Of a DNA stretch of 64,000 bases, positions 61,490 through 64,000 are shown one piece after another. A model generated the notes under the pieces. That model did not search any database and was not told the origin of the DNA. It was given only the letters and a program-made list of their open reading frames with translations. The DNA comes from Lojkania enalia (Eukaryota > Ascomycota > Dothideomycetes > Pleosporales): NCBI GenBank assembly GCA_010094045.1, contig ML986635.1, positions 134,022 through 198,021 on the forward strand, given 5' to 3'. The first letter of the stretch is position 1, and each line of letters opens with the position of its first letter. The position numbers and the translations under genes are program-made.

Positions 61490-61789
61490 CTAGGGTGGGG
61501 GAGGTATATGTAAATGTAACGCAAACGATATTACAACATAATATAGCGTTACTGTTACGTTGTTTGGTATGAGGATATAGTATATGACCTTACATGTACA
61601 TTGTATCATTATCCCTTAACCCTGTGGGTGGTCTACGCCTGTGATTGCGTTAAGAACACGTTGTAAACGGGATATCGCGAGATATGTTCTAACGTCCCTC
61701 ACTGCGTAGCGAGACACACTGTGTGGCGAGACAAAAGAGGGGTACTTTGACTTTCAGCAACTGCAAAACCTATGCGCAAAACAAATCTG
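61490..61789. other. 5' flank of the MULE-like gene
   Basis: Contains further AACACGTT/AACGGGAT-type 8-mers at 61648-61668 and GCGAGACA twice (61708-61731). It could include the gene's promoter or an element end. GC content is still normal; the sharp AT rise begins just to the right. Confidence 0.35.
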
Positions 61790-63110
61790 GCTATAATTAT
61801 ATATAGTTGTTTCTAAGTTGTATTTTCAATTACTTTTACTTCTTTACTACTTATTAGATATTACTCTACTATCTATATATCTCTTAGCTTTTACTACTAA
61901 GCTTATTCTAGTATAGTTAGTCTTATAATTTAGGCGACTCGTGGGTAGTTATATATAAGAGATCTATCCGATTTTTATCTTAGGATTGTGTCTCTTTTAT
62001 ACCTTTTCTTAGTTATATAGCCGGCTCTATAACTTAGTACGTCTATAGTTGTATTTTCTAATCTTTTCCAGTATATTATCTTAAAGTTATAGTCTACTAA
62101 CTATTCTACCTATTATATTTATCTTTCTATAAGTTTCTTTATTATTATAAAGTATATAAGATTTTTATAATCTATTTAGATTTTAAATAGATATTTAGTT
62201 TCTACTAAATATACTTACTATTCTTTTAATGCTTTAATAATTGCTAATAACTCTTTATTATATATATTATAGTTGAATTCTTCTAGTTTTATTTTTCTTA
62301 AAAAGTAGGCTAATAGTCTCTACTTTCTATTTTCGTCTTACTAACTTAAGTAAGTACCTATTACTTTATCTAAAGTATTAGTTTCCACTTAGAATTATTT
62401 CTCTAAATCTAGTATTCTTAGTATTAATACTAAGGTAAAGTAAGCTTTTAATTCTTTAAAGGCTTTTTACTATACTTCTTACTATTTAAACTTTTTTTCT
62501 TTCTTAGTAATCTCTATTAAGAGTACTACTACTCTAGAATACCTATTTATAAATTTTCTATAGAAATTTGTAAAGCTTAAAAAGGATTAGACTTATTTAA
62601 CTAAAGTAGATATTAGCTATTCTAATATTACTTTAACCTTTTCTTATTCTATTTTAATACTGTCTCTAGATATCTAAAATCCTAAGAACCCTATTTCTAT
62701 TTTATAAAACTCGTATTTTTCTAGAATTATAAGTAACTTATACTTCTATAGTTTTATTAATATCTTTCTAATATATTTCTTATACTCTTTTAGCGATCTA
62801 TTTATATAGACTAGAGTATTATCTAGATATACTATTATAAATATATCTAAATATTCCTTTAATATATTATTTATAAATATTTAAAAGGTTACTAGTATAT
62901 TTATAAATTTAAATAGTATTACTAGGTATTTAAAAAGATTTTCTCTTATCTTAAACGCTATTTTCTATTTATAACCCTTCTTAATCTAAATTTAATAATA
63001 TTCTTCTCTTATATTAAACTTTATAAACTACTTAGCTCTTTATAATTAACTTATAAATTCTATTATTCTAGGTAATAGATAATATACCTTATAAGCGAGT
63101 AGCCTATATA
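61790..63110 (-). mobile_element. RIP-degraded Ty3/gypsy retrotransposon relic (RT-RNase H)
   Basis: Very AT-rich, with few CpA/TpG dinucleotides and many stops, the signature of RIP. Read on the minus strand ignoring stops, the pol blocks appear in order from right to left: the REEYY..IKKGYK..AFKIRE reverse-transcriptase core (about 62.95 kb), YLDN in place of the YLDD active site (62818-62829), FLSFTNFYRKFI (about 62.55 kb), KAFKELKAYFTLVLIL (about 62.45 kb), RNase H VETNTLDKVIGTYL (about 62.36 kb), NKELLAIIKALKE (about 62.25 kb) and IDYKNLIYFIIIKKL (about 62.15 kb). This block order is that of Ty3/gypsy Pol. The gag end appears cut off near 63.1 kb and no LTR was found. Inactive. Confidence 0.8.
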
Positions 63111-63269
63111 AGTAAGTAGTTTACTCTATTATTAAAACGCGATACTTAAGCTTTTAATAATAATATAATAATAAAATAATAAGAATATAGTCTAAAACGA
63201 GAATTAAGTAAACTTAACCCTCTTAACTACTAAAAGAGGTTAAATAAATAGTAAAAGACGCGCTACTTT

Positions 63270-63750
63270 AATATTTAATATAATTTAAATAACTATATAC
63301 TAATAATATACTAGAATCCGCTTATAGTATAATTATAAACCTAACTTAAAGAGACTAATAAAACTTAAAGAGGAGGTTATTATCTAATATATATTTAACC
63401 TAAATTCGCGAGAATTTACGCCTACTTTAGCTACTATATAAGATATAGCTAATAGCTTACTTACTAAGTATAATATAGGCTAGATTAGTATATATTAGCT
63501 TAGGAATTTTATTAGACGTACTCCTAAGCTTAAAATACGTCTAAATCGGCCTTATAATTGCTAGAAAACTCTATACGAAAATTCTAAGGTAATTAAAGGC
63601 TAGTTTAAATTTATATAGTATATTAAAATAAAGTATAATATTATAGATAAAGATATATACAACTTTAATAAATCTAGCTTTTAAATAGGTATTATTTTAT
63701 TATAACTAGTTGTTATAGGTATAGAAAGATGTATAAAGGTCCTAACCTAT
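63270..63750 (+). mobile_element. RIP-degraded Fot1/Pogo-type DDE transposase relic
   Basis: AT-rich, stop-filled plus-strand remnant of a Tc1/mariner-superfamily Pogo/Fot1 transposase. Ignoring stops: LKRRLLSNIYLT and REFTPTLATI.DIANSLLTK (CENP-B-type helix-turn-helix), then RNFIRRTPKLKIRLNRPYN (typically NFxxRxPELKTRxxRxYD), KTLYENSKVIKG, IDKDIYNFNKSSF.IGII, where the catalytic Asp of NFDESGF has become Asn, and LVVIGIERC. Stops stand where Trp and Gln codons are expected (TGG to TAG, CAA to TAA), as RIP would produce. Only the N-terminal part to just past the first catalytic residue is seen. It lies in opposite orientation next to the gypsy relic. Confidence 0.78.
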
Positions 63751-64000
63751 AGTTTAGTCCCTATAACAATGCAAAGAAATCGTTCCACGAAAAGCTTTAT
63801 ATATAACCTTATCCTAAAGCTTTTCGCTTATCTTATCCTACCCCCGGTTCTACCCCTTTTCCCTTCCGTATATAGTTGTATACTCTCTTATAAGTAGCTT
63901 AGTAATTCTTCTATATCCTTTTGTATAAGGCCTATAGGTATTAATAGAATTCTCAGGTCCCTAATCCCCCACGTACTCTTATATACCTCTAAGTGGATTT
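63751..64000. other. end of window, less AT-rich flank of the transposase relic
   Basis: C-rich patches reappear (around 63840-63870). Probably more transposon sequence, but I cannot assign it. Two AAAGCTTT-type sites occur at about 63800 and 63826. Confidence 0.35.

Noticed and set aside
57263..61731. TGGCGAGACAA at both ends of the accessory gene region as possible element ends
   Set aside because: The two copies are in direct, not inverted, orientation and only 11 bp long; such matches are expected by chance in 64 kb.
63712..63770. A segment with TGTTATAG/CTATAACA inverted ends that looked like a tiny LTR
   Set aside because: Its first half still reads as the Pogo/Fot1 transposase frame (LVVIGIERC), and 58 bp is too short for an LTR. 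No target-site duplication seen.
1..64000. CRISPR arrays, tRNA, 5S or other rRNA genes, prokaryotic operons
   Set aside because: No regularly spaced repeats, no tRNA B-box with matching arms, and no rRNA-like segment was found by eye; all clear genes are eukaryotic and spliced.

Overview
The window is nuclear DNA of a filamentous ascomycete (Pezizomycotina). Nearly every protein gene carries spliceosomal introns of about 50-60 nt with GT..AG borders and a CTAAC/CTRAY-like branch site. The gene set is typically fungal: trifunctional TrpC, Ste2 pheromone receptor, Ssn3/CDK8, Nup188, Erv41, Arp2. The right end holds transposon relics with the C-to-T signature of repeat-induced point mutation (RIP). 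A class or genus cannot be named safely from the sequence alone.

Layout. 1.5-4.8 kb: RPL5 (-) and ARP2 (+), divergent. 7.0-7.6 kb: a small conserved-looking fungal protein of unknown function. 7.6-13.3 kb: a gene-poor stretch with long T runs. 13.3-23 kb, all on the minus strand: a polyamine-oxidase-like flavoenzyme, a secreted metzincin-like metalloprotease, GTP cyclohydrolase II and an MFS sugar transporter. 23.3-33 kb: Mediator kinase SSN3 (+), a secreted CAP protein (+), the STE2 receptor (-) and a BRCT protein (+). 33.8-39.9 kb, minus strand: ERV41, two small hydrophilic proteins and an NmrA-like reductase. 42.5-56.6 kb: a homeodomain factor (+), a second BRCT protein (-), trpC (-) and NUP188 (+) sharing a 369-bp divergent promoter, and a FAM32A-like protein (-).

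56.9-64 kb is an accessory, decaying region. It holds a frameshifted F-box-like remnant, a plus-strand gene fragment, and a long intron-rich minus-strand gene of the MULE-like transposase family. At about 61.8 kb GC content drops sharply into a RIP-degraded Ty3/gypsy relic (-) and a Fot1/Pogo-type DDE transposase relic (+).

The most unusual signal lies in 57.8-61.4 kb. About a dozen short introns on both strands, five of them exactly 46 nt, share a periodic 3' module of palindromic 8-mers (AAYRYGTT type) repeated about every 11 nt and ending in YTAG. The introns of the housekeeping genes in the window lack it, so it may mark a multiplying intron family (introner-like). Other points worth checking are a non-GT donor in STE2, an A12 tract at the splice acceptor of the CAP gene, and several last exons or short introns that simple open-reading-frame calling would miss.

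Exon coordinates were worked out by eye from splice motifs and reading phase. No alignment, expression data or database search was available.
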